34,995 bases of DNA from an uncultured beta proteobacterium (GTDB lineage: Bacteria > Pseudomonadota > Gammaproteobacteria > Burkholderiales > Burkholderiaceae_C), in assembly GCA_903876045.1 (NCBI GenBank), contig CAIQYP010000299.1:1-34995 (forward strand). Direction: 5' to 3'. Below, one piece after another: positions 1 through 7,952 of the stretch (its first letter is position 1; every line of letters begins with the position of its first letter). Both the position numbers and the translations under genes were made by a program. The notes under the pieces are model-generated. The model made no database searches. It saw only the letters and a list, made by a program, of their open reading frames with translations, and was not told the DNA's origin.

Positions 1-1761
1 GAATTCGCGCCCTAAGACGCTCGCAATCTCGGCGATTTTCTTGGCTGAACCTAGACGATCGAGACGTGCCGTAAGGCTGTCGCGTAGAACTGTCGGAATA
101 TCAATAGTCCATTGATGTCCTTCCCGCTTAGGTTTGCCACTTTCGGCGTTAAGGTCACCGGACTCCAATACGGTTGCCGTCAGTTCCTCAATAAAGAGCG
201 GCACGCCGTCTGTTTTGTCAATAATTTCGCTCACAACAGATGCGGGCAAACTCTTTTCATGACAAATACTCTGGATCAATTTTTCAGCGTCATGGCGGCC
301 AAGACGCTGCAAGCGAAGTCGGACTTCGTACTGACCGTCAACCCAGGAAGGGGTGTCTTCGGTGCGTGAGCTTAACAAGCCCAGCAAAGGTTGATCGCGC
401 AATTTCTGAAATAGAAATCCCAGGAAGTCCTTGGTCGAACTGTCGACCCAATGTAAGTCCTCAATCAAAATCAGCACGGGGCCGAGACGACAATGCCTTT
501 CAAAATGATTGATCACCAAGTCACGGGTCAATAGTCGTTTGCGGTCCGGCGCCATCGGTGGCAACTTGTCCAAATCTTGGACAGGCACGACCAGGAGATC
601 CGCTAGCAGGATAAGGTCAAAAGGGTCATGGTCTTCCCCCAGCCAGGACTCCAGTCGTTGGCGGTTGCCTTCTGGATCCCTGTCAGTGACACCTGCCACT
701 CTTCGGATCCATGAGATTAATGGGTAGAGCGGCGTACCAGCTTGGTTGGGAGAACATTGCATTTGAGCCAAGAGCACGGGCACTGAGTCCAATGAGTTCA
801 CCAACTCGTAAATCAGGCGCGACTTTCCGATTCCAGCATCACCCATGACAAAACCGACATGGCAAATTCCTTGCCCTACCCTGTGCCATGTTTTATGCAA
901 AATCTCCAATTCCGGGTGTCGTCCATGGCATTCGAGAAGCTCGCTTCTATGCGCTTCAAACCGGGCTTTGGCTTCCAACTCGCCATTTACACGCCAAACA
1001 CGCACTAACTGATCGAAACCCTTGAAACGATTCCAACCCATGTCTGCATATTCAAACATTGAGCCAGCCAGGTGTCTTGTTTCATCTGCCACTGCCATGC
1101 TGCCCGGTGTTGCCAGCGCCTGAATTCTGGCTGCAAGGTTAGGTATCCGCCCGGTGGCGACATTTTGTTCGGAGAATCCAACTCCCATCATGTCACTGAT
1201 AACCGTTAGACCAGTTGCAACACCAATGCGCACGCGTACGTTTGACTGACCAGCGAGTTGCCCACTTCCAAGTCTTTTTAAAATTTCAAGCCCGCTATGC
1301 ATGGCACATTCAGCCGCGTCCTCGCGCGCATTTGGGTACCCAAAGTAGGCAAGAATCCCATCTCCGATAAGGTTTGCGATGAATCCACCACTGGCTTCAA
1401 TTATTTGGCAGCATGAGGAATAATATTCATGCATCAATGTGCGAAAACTATCAAGATCAAGTTGAGCTGATAGCTCCGTAGATCCGACCAGGTCGCAGAA
1501 CATAACCGTAACCTGCCTTCGCTCAGCATGGTCGCTGATGGAGGCGTGCAGGCCCGGCTTCTGCTCGAATGTCCGGGTTTGGCGAAGTGCTTCAATCAGT
1601 ATGTGCCGATGCCCCAGAGAGACGCCTAATTCTCGAAGGTCAGAATTAGTTAGAGAATGCAGTATTTCTAGACTTACATCATTTTTTACGAACTTTTCGG
1701 CGTAGATTTCGAGGCCTATCGATTTAAGCCATTCTTTAGTCTTGCAATCGTCAGGGGTCAT
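1..1761 (-). CDS. SAM domain / class III nucleotidyl cyclase / AAA ATPase protein (C-terminus off window)
   Basis: The frame is open from an ATG at 1761 to the window edge, giving 587 residues of a longer protein. Residues about 8-60 resemble a SAM domain (WLKSIGL, LRELGV). Residues about 82-240 form a class III adenylate/guanylate cyclase domain with metal aspartates in FCDLVGST (D90) and IGDGILAYFG (D134) and the transition-state pair N208/R212 in PNLAAR. From about 285 there is an AAA/STAND-type ATPase with Walker A GDAGIGKS (307-314) and Walker B LILIEDLHWVD (about 430-440). Proteins of this build are large cytoplasmic signalling proteins, usually ending in TPR-like repeats, and would make cyclic nucleotide from NTP. 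The start is supported by AAGGGA about nine bases upstream. Substrate (ATP or GTP) and trigger cannot be read from the sequence. Confidence 0.9.
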   Translation of the reverse strand, partial: MTPDDCKTKEWLKSIGLEIYAEKFVKNDVSLEILHSLTNSDLRELGVSLGHRHILIEALRQTRTFEQKPGLHASISDHAERRQVTVMFCDLVGSTELSAQLDLDSFRTLMHEYYSSCCQIIEASGGFIANLIGDGILAYFGYPNAREDAAECAMHSGLEILKRLGSGQLAGQSNVRVRIGVATGLTVISDMMGVGFSEQNVATGRIPNLAARIQALATPGSMAVADETRHLAGSMFEYADMGWNRFKGFDQLVRVWRVNGELEAKARFEAHRSELLECHGRHPELEILHKTWHRVGQGICHVGFVMGDAGIGKSRLIYELVNSLDSVPVLLAQMQCSPNQAGTPLYPLISWIRRVAGVTDRDPEGNRQRLESWLGEDHDPFDLILLADLLVVPVQDLDKLPPMAPDRKRLLTRDLVINHFERHCRLGPVLILIEDLHWVDSSTKDFLGFLFQKLRDQPLLGLLSSRTEDTPSWVDGQYEVRLRLQRLGRHDAEKLIQSICHEKSLPASVVSEIIDKTDGVPLFIEELTATVLESGDLNAESGKPKREGHQWTIDIPTVLRDSLTARLDRLGSAKKIAEIASVLGREF

Positions 1762-1784
1762 TTACATTTCCCTTGAAGGCCAGT

Positions 1785-1803
1785 TACCAAAGGCCTTTTG
1801 GTA
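1785..1803. promoter_or_regulatory. Inverted repeat upstream of the cyclase gene
   Basis: The arms TACCAAA and TTTGGTA are perfect inverted copies around GGCCT, about 24 bases before the start codon at 1761. The site could be an operator or a 5'-leader hairpin for the cyclase gene. Only the symmetry is seen; the role is inferred. Confidence 0.35.
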
Positions 1804-1982
1804 CAGCAAGTAGTCTCCCCGTGTATTTATCACAGGCATTTTTGCCACATTTTGCCCAATACAACCTATTTTGGTCAATATGGTTGCCTTTTGTGGTCAA
1901 CGATATTTCAGACAGGGATTGCTACGCCCCGACTATGCGGGCAAACGCTTGACGGCGTGGCGTCTGGCGCAGTAGAGGAGAA

Positions 1983-1998
1983 GCCCGCTCAAGCGGGC
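1983..1998 (-). terminator. GC-rich hairpin downstream of the membrane-protein gene
   Basis: GCCCGC-TCAA-GCGGGC (read on plus) forms a 6-bp GC stem about 75 bases after the stop of the gene at 2072. On the minus strand it is followed by TTCTCCTC rather than a clean U-run, so intrinsic termination would be weak. Its core (CCGCTTGAGCGG on minus) is identical to the hairpin between phoB and phoR. Confidence 0.4.
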
Positions 1999-2071
1999 GC
2001 AGACACAAACGGAGTTGAGTGCCAGGTCGGCCCGAGTTCAGAAGTGACTCAGGCCGGTTCGTGCGGCAGTT

Positions 2072-2674
2072 TTACTTGTGACCCTGCAGCGGGTCCAGAC
2101 GTTGGCCGCGCATCAGGGCAATCGGAGAGGCCCAGTATTCCTGAATGTTGTGAATGGGGTCCAGCAGAATCTTGCAGCACCAGGCCAGGCCCCATGACGG
2201 GCTGCGGATAAAGAACAGGTGCACGGTGCGGAACAGCAGACCGCCTGCGCCCAGTGCCAGCCACATCAGGCCTACGTCATGCAAATAGCCGTTCAGGCCC
2301 ACAGCAGGCTTAATCAGGCCGAACAGGCTGGGGCTGAGTGCCAGCAGCACGGGCAGCGACAACCAGATCGAAATCAGCACGGCTTTGCGACGCATGTTGA
2401 AGCCCACTTTGATGGACTCCTTGTGGTCGTAGCTGGTGTTGTTGATGGCATCAAAACCACGCGGCTCGAAAAATATATGGCCGCTTTGGCGCGTCACCAT
2501 GCCCACGGCCCAGCCTACGATTCCGGCGGCTGCCGGGTCTACAAACAAGAGTGCATAGGCCACCAGAAAGCTGATCGCGCTGATCAGGTGCAGTGTCTGG
2601 TTAATCCGGCACTGGTGGTAGTAGCGGTGGTCATCCCACTGCAGTTGTTGAATTTGCTTCCAGAAATTTTGCAT
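2072..2674 (-). CDS. Conserved hypothetical integral membrane protein
   Basis: The protein has 200 residues from the ATG at 2674, chosen because GAGGAG lies seven bases upstream; the frame continues further 5' but that extension looks non-coding. Hydrophobic stretches at about residues 28-60 (ISFLVAYALLFV, AAAGIVGWAVG) and about 95-150 suggest several membrane passes. The remainder is polar and aromatic, with motifs GHIFFEPRGFD, RTVHLFF, SPSWGLAW and DPIHNIQEY. The scattered His and Glu/Asp residues (GHIFFEP, HDVG, DPIHNI) could suggest a membrane enzyme with a metal site, as in fatty-acid hydroxylase-like proteins, but I cannot assign a family. It is divergent from the small gene starting at 2903. 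Confidence 0.75.
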   Translation of the reverse strand: MQNFWKQIQQLQWDDHRYYHQCRINQTLHLISAISFLVAYALLFVDPAAAGIVGWAVGMVTRQSGHIFFEPRGFDAINNTSYDHKESIKVGFNMRRKAVLISIWLSLPVLLALSPSLFGLIKPAVGLNGYLHDVGLMWLALGAGGLLFRTVHLFFIRSPSWGLAWCCKILLDPIHNIQEYWASPIALMRGQRLDPLQGHK

Positions 2675-2902
2675 GCAAATGCTCCTCGGGTGGTGGCGTT
2701 GAAACGGTGTGCGAATGCACACGCAAGCCAATGTAGGAATGGCGCGTGACACTTTGGTGAATCCATATGTGAATCTGCGATGACTATTGCGTTGGATCAA
2801 AGGAACAGGCGCGAAGTAGTTCCAAAGCCCAATGACATCATGGCGTCACCAAAACTGGCTAAGTTCAAAACAGATCTTCAATTCGAAGGCAAGGGAGAAA
2901 CA

Positions 2903-3133
2903 ATGGTCACTTATAAGTACCAGATTGAAAGTCTGTATCCGATGGTCGGGCCGCTGTTGCCGGAAGGCGGCGTCATCACGCTAGGCTTGCACGACCACGC
3001 GCTGGCTATTGTGATTGCGGCCAAGAGCGTGACGGTGCCGTATGGCAAAGAGATCCGGGTGGTGCACGTCAACTCAGGTGAGGTGATCTTTCGCAAAACG
3101 GCTGCGACGGTGACTACCGCAGGCGAAGAATAA
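2903..3133 (+). CDS. Small conserved-looking hypothetical protein
   Basis: The product has 76 residues from the ATG at 2903, preceded by AAGGGAGAAACA, a good ribosome-binding site. The frame is also open upstream to 2780 and contains an ATG at 2840, but neither has as good a site. The protein is beta-rich (YPMVGPLLPEGGVITLG, KEIRVVHVNSGEVIF) with no signal peptide, membrane segment or cysteine pattern. It looks like a small soluble single-domain protein. I do not recognise it. It ends 34 bases before the convergent small ORF at 3168. Confidence 0.5.
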   Translation: MVTYKYQIESLYPMVGPLLPEGGVITLGLHDHALAIVIAAKSVTVPYGKEIRVVHVNSGEVIFRKTAATVTTAGEE

Positions 3134-3167
3134 GCACCGTGTAATTGACTGCCGCTGCGCTGTCTCG

Positions 3168-3353
3168 CTAATGCTGCCTGGGGGTATTTGAATGGTCCCA
3201 GTCGCCGTGCTGCAACAGCGAGCCAGCAAACATGCCCACGTGTACCGGGTTTTGCAACGGGTAGTGTTTGGTCACCAAGGCAAGCAGGCCCAGCAGCACA
3301 ACGGTAATGCGCCAGCGGCGTGAGACGGCGGCGGGGGCATTTAAATCAGGCAT
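3168..3353 (-). CDS. Possible small single-pass membrane protein
   Basis: The 61-residue frame has one hydrophobic segment (about residues 15-28, WRITVVLLGLLALV) after a short positive stretch (SRRWR), the pattern of a signal anchor. It lies 36 bases downstream of the 278-residue membrane-protein gene on the same strand and may be co-transcribed. The ribosome-binding site is weak, and the C-terminal half (QHGDWDHSNTPRQH) is not recognisable. Confidence 0.35.
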   Translation of the reverse strand: MPDLNAPAAVSRRWRITVVLLGLLALVTKHYPLQNPVHVGMFAGSLLQHGDWDHSNTPRQH

Positions 3354-3389
3354 GTAGGTCCAGTGGAATGGTTGCAGCGAAGTTGCGGT

Positions 3390-4226
3390 TTATGAAAGCA
3401 GAACGACATCGCCATTTTTCTGGCGTTTGAGGGCGGGAAGATGGATAAATGCAATGCTGAGCCAGACGGCGATGCTGAAATACAGCGACATCCAGATCAC
3501 CTCGCTCTTCCAGACATGCCATTGCTGCGACACCACCCAGCGGCCCGAGGTATCCAGCACGCCTTGCGACAGGCTCAGGTAATGGCGGCCACTGGCTTCA
3601 TCGGCCACCCAGCGTGACCAGTACATCGGCACGTCCACCAGGAACATGAACGCCACGTAGGCGATGCCTGTCAGGCACATGGCCAACAGCAGAGGGCGAA
3701 GGCGTTGGCTGCTACGCGGCCACATGGACAGCAGGCTGATCACCAGCAGCATGGCGGAGACGCCCCAGAGCGACTCTTCAATGACATGCCCGATGTTGGA
3801 GGTAGTGAGCACCGAATACCAGGAACAAGTCTCTGCGACAGCGATCAAGGGCACAACCGCCATTGCTGCCATACGCCCCGGTTTGCTTTGCATGACTTGC
3901 GAAATCTCACGCATCAGCAGGGCCCACTGCGTCACAAAACATAGCTCGGCTACGGTGGCGACCGATCGCCCCACGATCACGCTGGATAACCAGGAGTCAA
4001 ACAGGCAGATGCGTTGCACATCAAATACGGGCAAGGCCGAGCGGTAGGCGCAGCCCAATACATAACCGGCCGACAGGATTAGTTGCAGCCTGCGCGATGC
4101 ATACACATCCGAAGGAATGGCGCCCTGCTTTTGCCACAACAGGCGCGCAGAGTAGCTCAGCGCGAGCACGTTAAGTGCACTCACCACGCAGAGCAAAAAC
4201 CACCACACAAATACTTCTGTTGCCAT
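3390..4226 (-). CDS. Multi-pass membrane protein of unknown function
   Basis: The protein has 278 residues from the ATG at 4226, which has GAGG seven bases upstream; an upstream TTG at 4253 is less likely. About seven hydrophobic segments span the sequence, from FVWWFLLCVVSALNVLAL near the N-terminus to VIWMSLYFSIAVWLSIAFI near the C-terminus. Tryptophans are frequent near segment ends. No catalytic or transport motif is recognised. The upstream DNA is AT-rich and contains the inverted repeat ACGAT-ATAG-ATCGT at 4272-4285, so the gene probably has its own promoter. It may be followed in the same transcript by the small ORF at 3168. Confidence 0.7.
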   Translation of the reverse strand: MATEVFVWWFLLCVVSALNVLALSYSARLLWQKQGAIPSDVYASRRLQLILSAGYVLGCAYRSALPVFDVQRICLFDSWLSSVIVGRSVATVAELCFVTQWALLMREISQVMQSKPGRMAAMAVVPLIAVAETCSWYSVLTTSNIGHVIEESLWGVSAMLLVISLLSMWPRSSQRLRPLLLAMCLTGIAYVAFMFLVDVPMYWSRWVADEASGRHYLSLSQGVLDTSGRWVVSQQWHVWKSEVIWMSLYFSIAVWLSIAFIHLPALKRQKNGDVVLLS

Positions 4227-4271
4227 ATGCCAGCCCTCAACTTTTGTGAGCAAATCAAAGCATTAATATAT

Positions 4272-4285
4272 ACGATATAGATCGT
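4272..4285. promoter_or_regulatory. ACGAT/ATCGT inverted repeat in an AT-rich promoter region
   Basis: ACGAT, a four-base spacer and ATCGT lie about 45 bases upstream of the membrane-protein start at 4226, among TATA-like sequences. A related symmetry, AAACGAT with ATCGTTT, lies before the histone H1-like gene at 12824-12850. A regulatory role is inference. Confidence 0.3.
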
Positions 4286-4380
4286 TTTGCAAGTGCCTTG
4301 AATAAGGCGGCTCCACGCCGTCATACAATTGAAACGAAGTCGCAACAAAATGGCCCGATCAACCACATCGTCCGAACTGC

Positions 4381-4599
4381 ATGAACAATTCCGAGGCAAA
4401 CGAAATCGCATCCACCGGCTTGCGCTACGTATCAAAAGAAAGCGGCTCTCCCTTTCAGGGCATGGGCGCCAATGGTGAAGTCAGAAGTTGCCTTAAGTGC
4501 GGCGAGCACAAGCTCCGGAGCAACGGAGCCATCCACCGCTTTCTGGGTGGGTTGATGTTTTTTTGCTTTGATTGCAAGCCCAAAAGGCTGCAGCAGTAG
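4381..4599 (+). CDS. Small zinc-ribbon-like protein
   Basis: The 72-residue product has two CxxC knuckles, SCLKCGEH (C37, C40) and FCFDCKP (C62, C65), 21 residues apart. This is the spacing of a small zinc ribbon. The N-terminal 30 residues are polar and probably disordered. Such proteins bind nucleic acid or protein partners, but nothing here fixes the target. No strong ribosome-binding site precedes the ATG at 4381. It is convergent with the arsC-like gene, whose stop lies 19 bases away. Confidence 0.6.
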   Translation: MNNSEANEIASTGLRYVSKESGSPFQGMGANGEVRSCLKCGEHKLRSNGAIHRFLGGLMFFCFDCKPKRLQQ

Positions 4600-4617
4600 C
4601 CCGCGTCCGGGCGGTGA

Positions 4618-5112
4618 CTAGTTTTTGCCGATGATGCCCAGCTCGTGCTGGATGCTCATGCGGTCAAGCGCTGCGGTCGGTAGGGCCACAAACAGTTCAA
4701 TGCGGCGGCGCAAGTTAGCGGCGGCTGACACCATGGCGTGGTGCCGGGCCTGCTCATCGCCTTGCACTGCAGCCGGGTTGTCCACATGCCAATGGGCTGA
4801 AATAGGCTGACCTGGCCAGACCGGGCTCATGTTTTCAACTGCGTCATCGCACACCGTCAACACATAGTCCATCACGGGCGCGCCTGGCGCGGCGAACTCG
4901 TCCCAGGGCTTGCTTCTAAGTCCGTCCGTTGGCAAGTCATTGGCTTTCAAAAATTCCAGTGCCATCGGGTCGACCGTGCCCGTGGGGAAGCTGCCAGCCG
5001 AATAAGCTTTAAAGCGACCATTGCCCAAGGCGTTGAGTTGTGACTCGGCGATCAGGCTGCGGGCCGAGTTGCAGGTGCACAGAAATAGAACGTTGAAAAT
5101 TTTGTTTGGCAT
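4618..5112 (-). CDS. arsC: ArsC-type arsenate reductase / LMW phosphatase-fold protein
   Basis: The 164-residue protein has the low-molecular-weight tyrosine phosphatase fold. The P-loop is C12-TCNSA-R18-S near the N-terminus, and the family motifs MDYVLTVCD (C88), PVWPGQP and HWHVDNPAA follow. Thioredoxin-coupled ArsC enzymes reduce arsenate using the P-loop cysteine and two further cysteines. Here C88 matches the second, but the place of the third is taken by Met/Ser (ENMSPVW). C14 lies inside the P-loop. No arsR, arsB or acr3 gene is next to it. It could be an arsenate reductase with altered thiol chemistry or a phosphatase-like relative. Unusually long for a minimal ArsC, it has a tail after about residue 140. 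Confidence 0.8.
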   Translation of the reverse strand: MPNKIFNVLFLCTCNSARSLIAESQLNALGNGRFKAYSAGSFPTGTVDPMALEFLKANDLPTDGLRSKPWDEFAAPGAPVMDYVLTVCDDAVENMSPVWPGQPISAHWHVDNPAAVQGDEQARHHAMVSAAANLRRRIELFVALPTAALDRMSIQHELGIIGKN

Positions 5113-5227
5113 GGGTCTTATTGCGCGAATGGTTGCACATTCTATGTGGACAAAACATCAATTGGCGGGCCGTGGTCTTTGCGGCCGACGCCTGCGCATC
5201 CAGCTGCCTTGCACCCGTTCGCTGCCA

Positions 5228-6046
5228 TCAAGTGCCATTTAAATAGCGGGCCAAAGTGGCCTGTGTGGAAGGGTGTCGTGGCAGCGTCTTGTGGTTGGTT
5301 TCGGGCACGACGACGACCGGACCCGCATTGCGCAAGCGTGCCACCAGGGCCATGCTGTTGGGGTGCGAAATGCGCGTGTCCTGCGCAGCAAGCAAGATGG
5401 CGGTTCTTGCCTGGATAACGGCTGCGTCATCGCGGCAGTCAAATTTTTGCCGCAAGGTCCAGCGCATGGAGTGCAATAACGGGCGCTGGCGCACCAGTTG
5501 CTCCAGGCTTTCAAAGGGGGACAGCAGCACCAGGCGGCTGACTTCCCGGCGCGCTGCCACAGTCATAGCCATGGCGGTGCCCAGACTGCGCCCCACCACC
5601 ACCATCTCAGTGCATCCAAGGCCCTCCAGACGACTGACTTCATCAAATATTTTTAGCGCATCGGCCCGGGCCGTGGTCTCCGAGGCGCGCCCGCCTGATT
5701 GTCCAAAGCCCCGGTAATTAAACGCATAAATGGTCCACGGCCCCAGATAGGTGGGCATGCCGCTGACCCAACCCACATGCTCGTTGCGCCCACCGAAATA
5801 AATCAGCACCCGGCGCTGTGGCGCATCCACTGGCCTGGCGCACCATCCTTCCAGTTTGACCTTGGAGGTCACCGCGAGGCGGATGGGGTGCACCATCTGC
5901 CGGGTTGCAACGGGTCCGCGCAGCAGTGGACGCACATGTCTGGCTTTGCCAAAAATAATGCGCCCCTGCGCCACCCAAAATAAGGAGGTGCTGGCGGCAT
6001 AACCGGAGAAGGCGCTCAGCGCCAAAGTGGCAAGGCTTACCGGCAT
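5228..6046 (-). CDS. Alpha/beta hydrolase downstream of the TRAP operon
   Basis: The protein has 272 residues from the ATG at 6046, which follows GCGGAAAAGCGC; the frame runs further upstream but overlaps the end of dctQM. A hydrophobic start (LATLALSAFSGYAASTSLFWVA) suggests an N-terminal membrane anchor. The fold is marked by LIYFGGRNEH (strand before the oxyanion loop), YRGFGQSGG, the nucleophile elbow VGRSLGTA (S154) and a late histidine in PETNHKTLP. This resembles anchored hydrolases of the YfhR/BEM46 kind. It lies 52 bases after dctQM on the same strand and is probably the last gene of that operon. The substrate is unknown. Confidence 0.8.
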   Translation of the reverse strand: MPVSLATLALSAFSGYAASTSLFWVAQGRIIFGKARHVRPLLRGPVATRQMVHPIRLAVTSKVKLEGWCARPVDAPQRRVLIYFGGRNEHVGWVSGMPTYLGPWTIYAFNYRGFGQSGGRASETTARADALKIFDEVSRLEGLGCTEMVVVGRSLGTAMAMTVAARREVSRLVLLSPFESLEQLVRQRPLLHSMRWTLRQKFDCRDDAAVIQARTAILLAAQDTRISHPNSMALVARLRNAGPVVVVPETNHKTLPRHPSTQATLARYLNGT

Positions 6047-6098
6047 GCGCTTTTCCGCAGAAATGCTGCACAGGTATTTTTGGCCACGGCCGCAATGC

Positions 6099-7952
6099 TT
6101 AATGGGTAGCGGGCTGGAGCAACCCGGGCAACCAGGTCGCCGTGGCCGGCACCAGCGCAATCGCCATGGTGCCTAAAAATATGGCCATCAGTGCAGGCAG
6201 TACCGCCACCGCCACATAGCGCACAGGTTTGTCAAACATGGCCGAAGCAAAGTAAATATTCATGCCGGCGGGCGGGCACAAAAAGCCCAACTCCATATTC
6301 GCCAGAAAGATGATGCCAAAGTGCACGGGGTCAATGCCGTAGCTCAGTGCCACCGGTAACAGCAAAGGCACCAACACCACCAGCGCGGCAAAGATTTCCA
6401 TTAGCGCACCGGCCACAAACAGGAACAGATTGAGCACCAGCAGGAACACCCACTTGTTGGGTATCACGCCCTGTACCCAGGTGATTGCGGCGTCCGGTAT
6501 GCCGGCGTCAATCAGGTAGTTGGTCAGGCCCAGCGCCATGCCCAGGATCAGCATCACGCCACCGATGATCTGGGTGCAGTCGTTAAGAGCAGACGCAAGT
6601 TTGCGCCAGCCCAATTCACGGTGCGCCAGCACTTGGGTCAGGATGGCGTACGCGGCAGCGATAGCCGCACTCTCGGTGGGTGTGGCCAGGCCGCTAACGA
6701 GCGCGCCGATGGCGACGAAGGGCGCCAGAATTTCCCACTTGGCGGCCCAGAGTGCAACCCGAATGCCGGGGTGCGCTGGTGTGTCGGACGCTGCGGGTGA
6801 AGCGGTGGGTGAAGCGTTGCTGCCCGTGCCTTGGCGTTTCAGGTAGCCGCCAAACACCAGCAAAAAGCAGACCATGATGGCCGCCGGCAGCAACCCGGCC
6901 AGAAACATGGTGTTGATGGGCACGCGCGCAATGATGGCGTACATGATGAGCGGTACCGAAGGCGCCAGCAGCACGCCTAAGGCACTGGCGCTGGTGACCA
7001 GACTGATGCCGCGCTGCTCGGGAAAACCTGCATTACGCAACAGCGGCAACAGCAAGCCGCCCAGGGCCAGGATGGTGACGCCGCTGCCGCCGGTGAAGGC
7101 GGTAAACGCCGAGCACAGCACCGCGCTGGCTACCACGGTGCCCGTGGCGCCGCCGCCAAACAAGGCGACAAACACGGCGCCCAGGCGTTGGGCCGCACCG
7201 GTGCGTGCAAACACCAAGCCGGCGAGTGTGAACAAAGGCAACGCGGGCAACGAGGGGTTGACGGTGATCTGGTAGTGCGACAGCGCAATGGAAGCCAGTG
7301 GCAACCCGTCTTGCCAGAACAGCGCGAGCGCCAATGCACCGAGCACCGCAAAGATAGGAGCACCAAAGAACAGCGCCGCCAACAGCGCGATGACGGCGGG
7401 CCAGATCGGCAGCGCACTGCCATCCAATTGCCAGGCCAGCAGCACACCGACCAAAGTCGGCAACACGGCACCGGCCCATTTTTTCCAACCAAGCGCAAAA
7501 CCTTGCGCACCGAGTTGCAGACCTAGCAGCGCAAAGCCCAGCGGCATGGCGGCCTGCAGCCACCAGACCGGTATGGCGTAGGCCAGTGTCTGCGCCACCT
7601 GGCGCTCGCTCTCCACCAATTGCGCACTGGCCATGCACAACAGGCCGCACACCAGGGCGGCAAACAGCTTGCCGTACAACTGGCTCGCCGCCGCCCAGCG
7701 CGGATAAGCGATGGACGCAAAGCCCTTGCCAAAACTACTCAGGTGTCCGTTGCGCAGAGCCGCAACCGAACCGAGCATGGCCATCACCAAGCCCAAATGC
7801 TGCACGATGACTGGCGCGTTTTGCACGCCACTACCAGCCACAGGGCGCACCAATATTTCAATCAGCGGGATCAGCGCCATCAGCACCAGTGCCAACGCAG
7901 CCAGCACTTCGTCCAGCCGATGCAGGCCTTTCAGTTTCAACAACACGCTCAT
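6099..7952 (-). CDS. dctM: TRAP transporter fused small + large permease (DctQM)
   Basis: The 617-residue inner-membrane protein combines both TRAP membrane components. Residues about 1-165 look like DctQ (LDEVLAALALVLMALIPLIE, GHLSS), and about 185-610 are DctM, with GAPIFAVLGALALAL, FTAFTGGSGVTILALGG, APSVPLIMYA and GFLCPPAGMN. DctM carries the Na+-driven transport path; DctQ is needed for coupling. The start overlaps the dctP stop by four bases (ATGA), which supports translational coupling. DctQ-DctM fusions are known in the TRAP family, including SiaQM. Together with dctP and tatT upstream it forms a complete TatT-associated TRAP importer. Confidence 0.93.
   Translation of the reverse strand: MSVLLKLKGLHRLDEVLAALALVLMALIPLIEILVRPVAGSGVQNAPVIVQHLGLVMAMLGSVAALRNGHLSSFGKGFASIAYPRWAAASQLYGKLFAALVCGLLCMASAQLVESERQVAQTLAYAIPVWWLQAAMPLGFALLGLQLGAQGFALGWKKWAGAVLPTLVGVLLAWQLDGSALPIWPAVIALLAALFFGAPIFAVLGALALALFWQDGLPLASIALSHYQITVNPSLPALPLFTLAGLVFARTGAAQRLGAVFVALFGGGATGTVVASAVLCSAFTAFTGGSGVTILALGGLLLPLLRNAGFPEQRGISLVTSASALGVLLAPSVPLIMYAIIARVPINTMFLAGLLPAAIMVCFLLVFGGYLKRQGTGSNASPTASPAASDTPAHPGIRVALWAAKWEILAPFVAIGALVSGLATPTESAAIAAAYAILTQVLAHRELGWRKLASALNDCTQIIGGVMLILGMALGLTNYLIDAGIPDAAITWVQGVIPNKWVFLLVLNLFLFVAGALMEIFAALVVLVPLLLPVALSYGIDPVHFGIIFLANMELGFLCPPAGMNIYFASAMFDKPVRYVAVAVLPALMAIFLGTMAIALVPATATWLPGLLQPATH

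Larger units (their letters stand above)
1762..2071. other. Intergenic region between two minus-strand genes
   Basis: No convincing gene is present. The part near 1762-1920 is AT-richer and should hold the promoter of the cyclase gene. It contains a 7-bp-arm inverted repeat (1785-1803) and the motif TGGTCAA at two nearby places (about 1873 and 1896). The rest holds a GC hairpin (1983-1998) downstream of the membrane-protein gene. The forward open frame across 1798-2211 shows no recognisable protein and overlaps the neighbouring gene antisense. Confidence 0.6.

Noticed and set aside
1-6. GAATTC at the first base as a cloning junction
   Set aside because: The cyclase frame reads straight through it to the edge, and a restriction site at the boundary proves nothing about origin.
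4599-4612. GCCCG-CGTC-CGGGC hairpin between convergent genes as a bidirectional terminator
   Set aside because: The stem is only five base pairs and neither side has a U-run.
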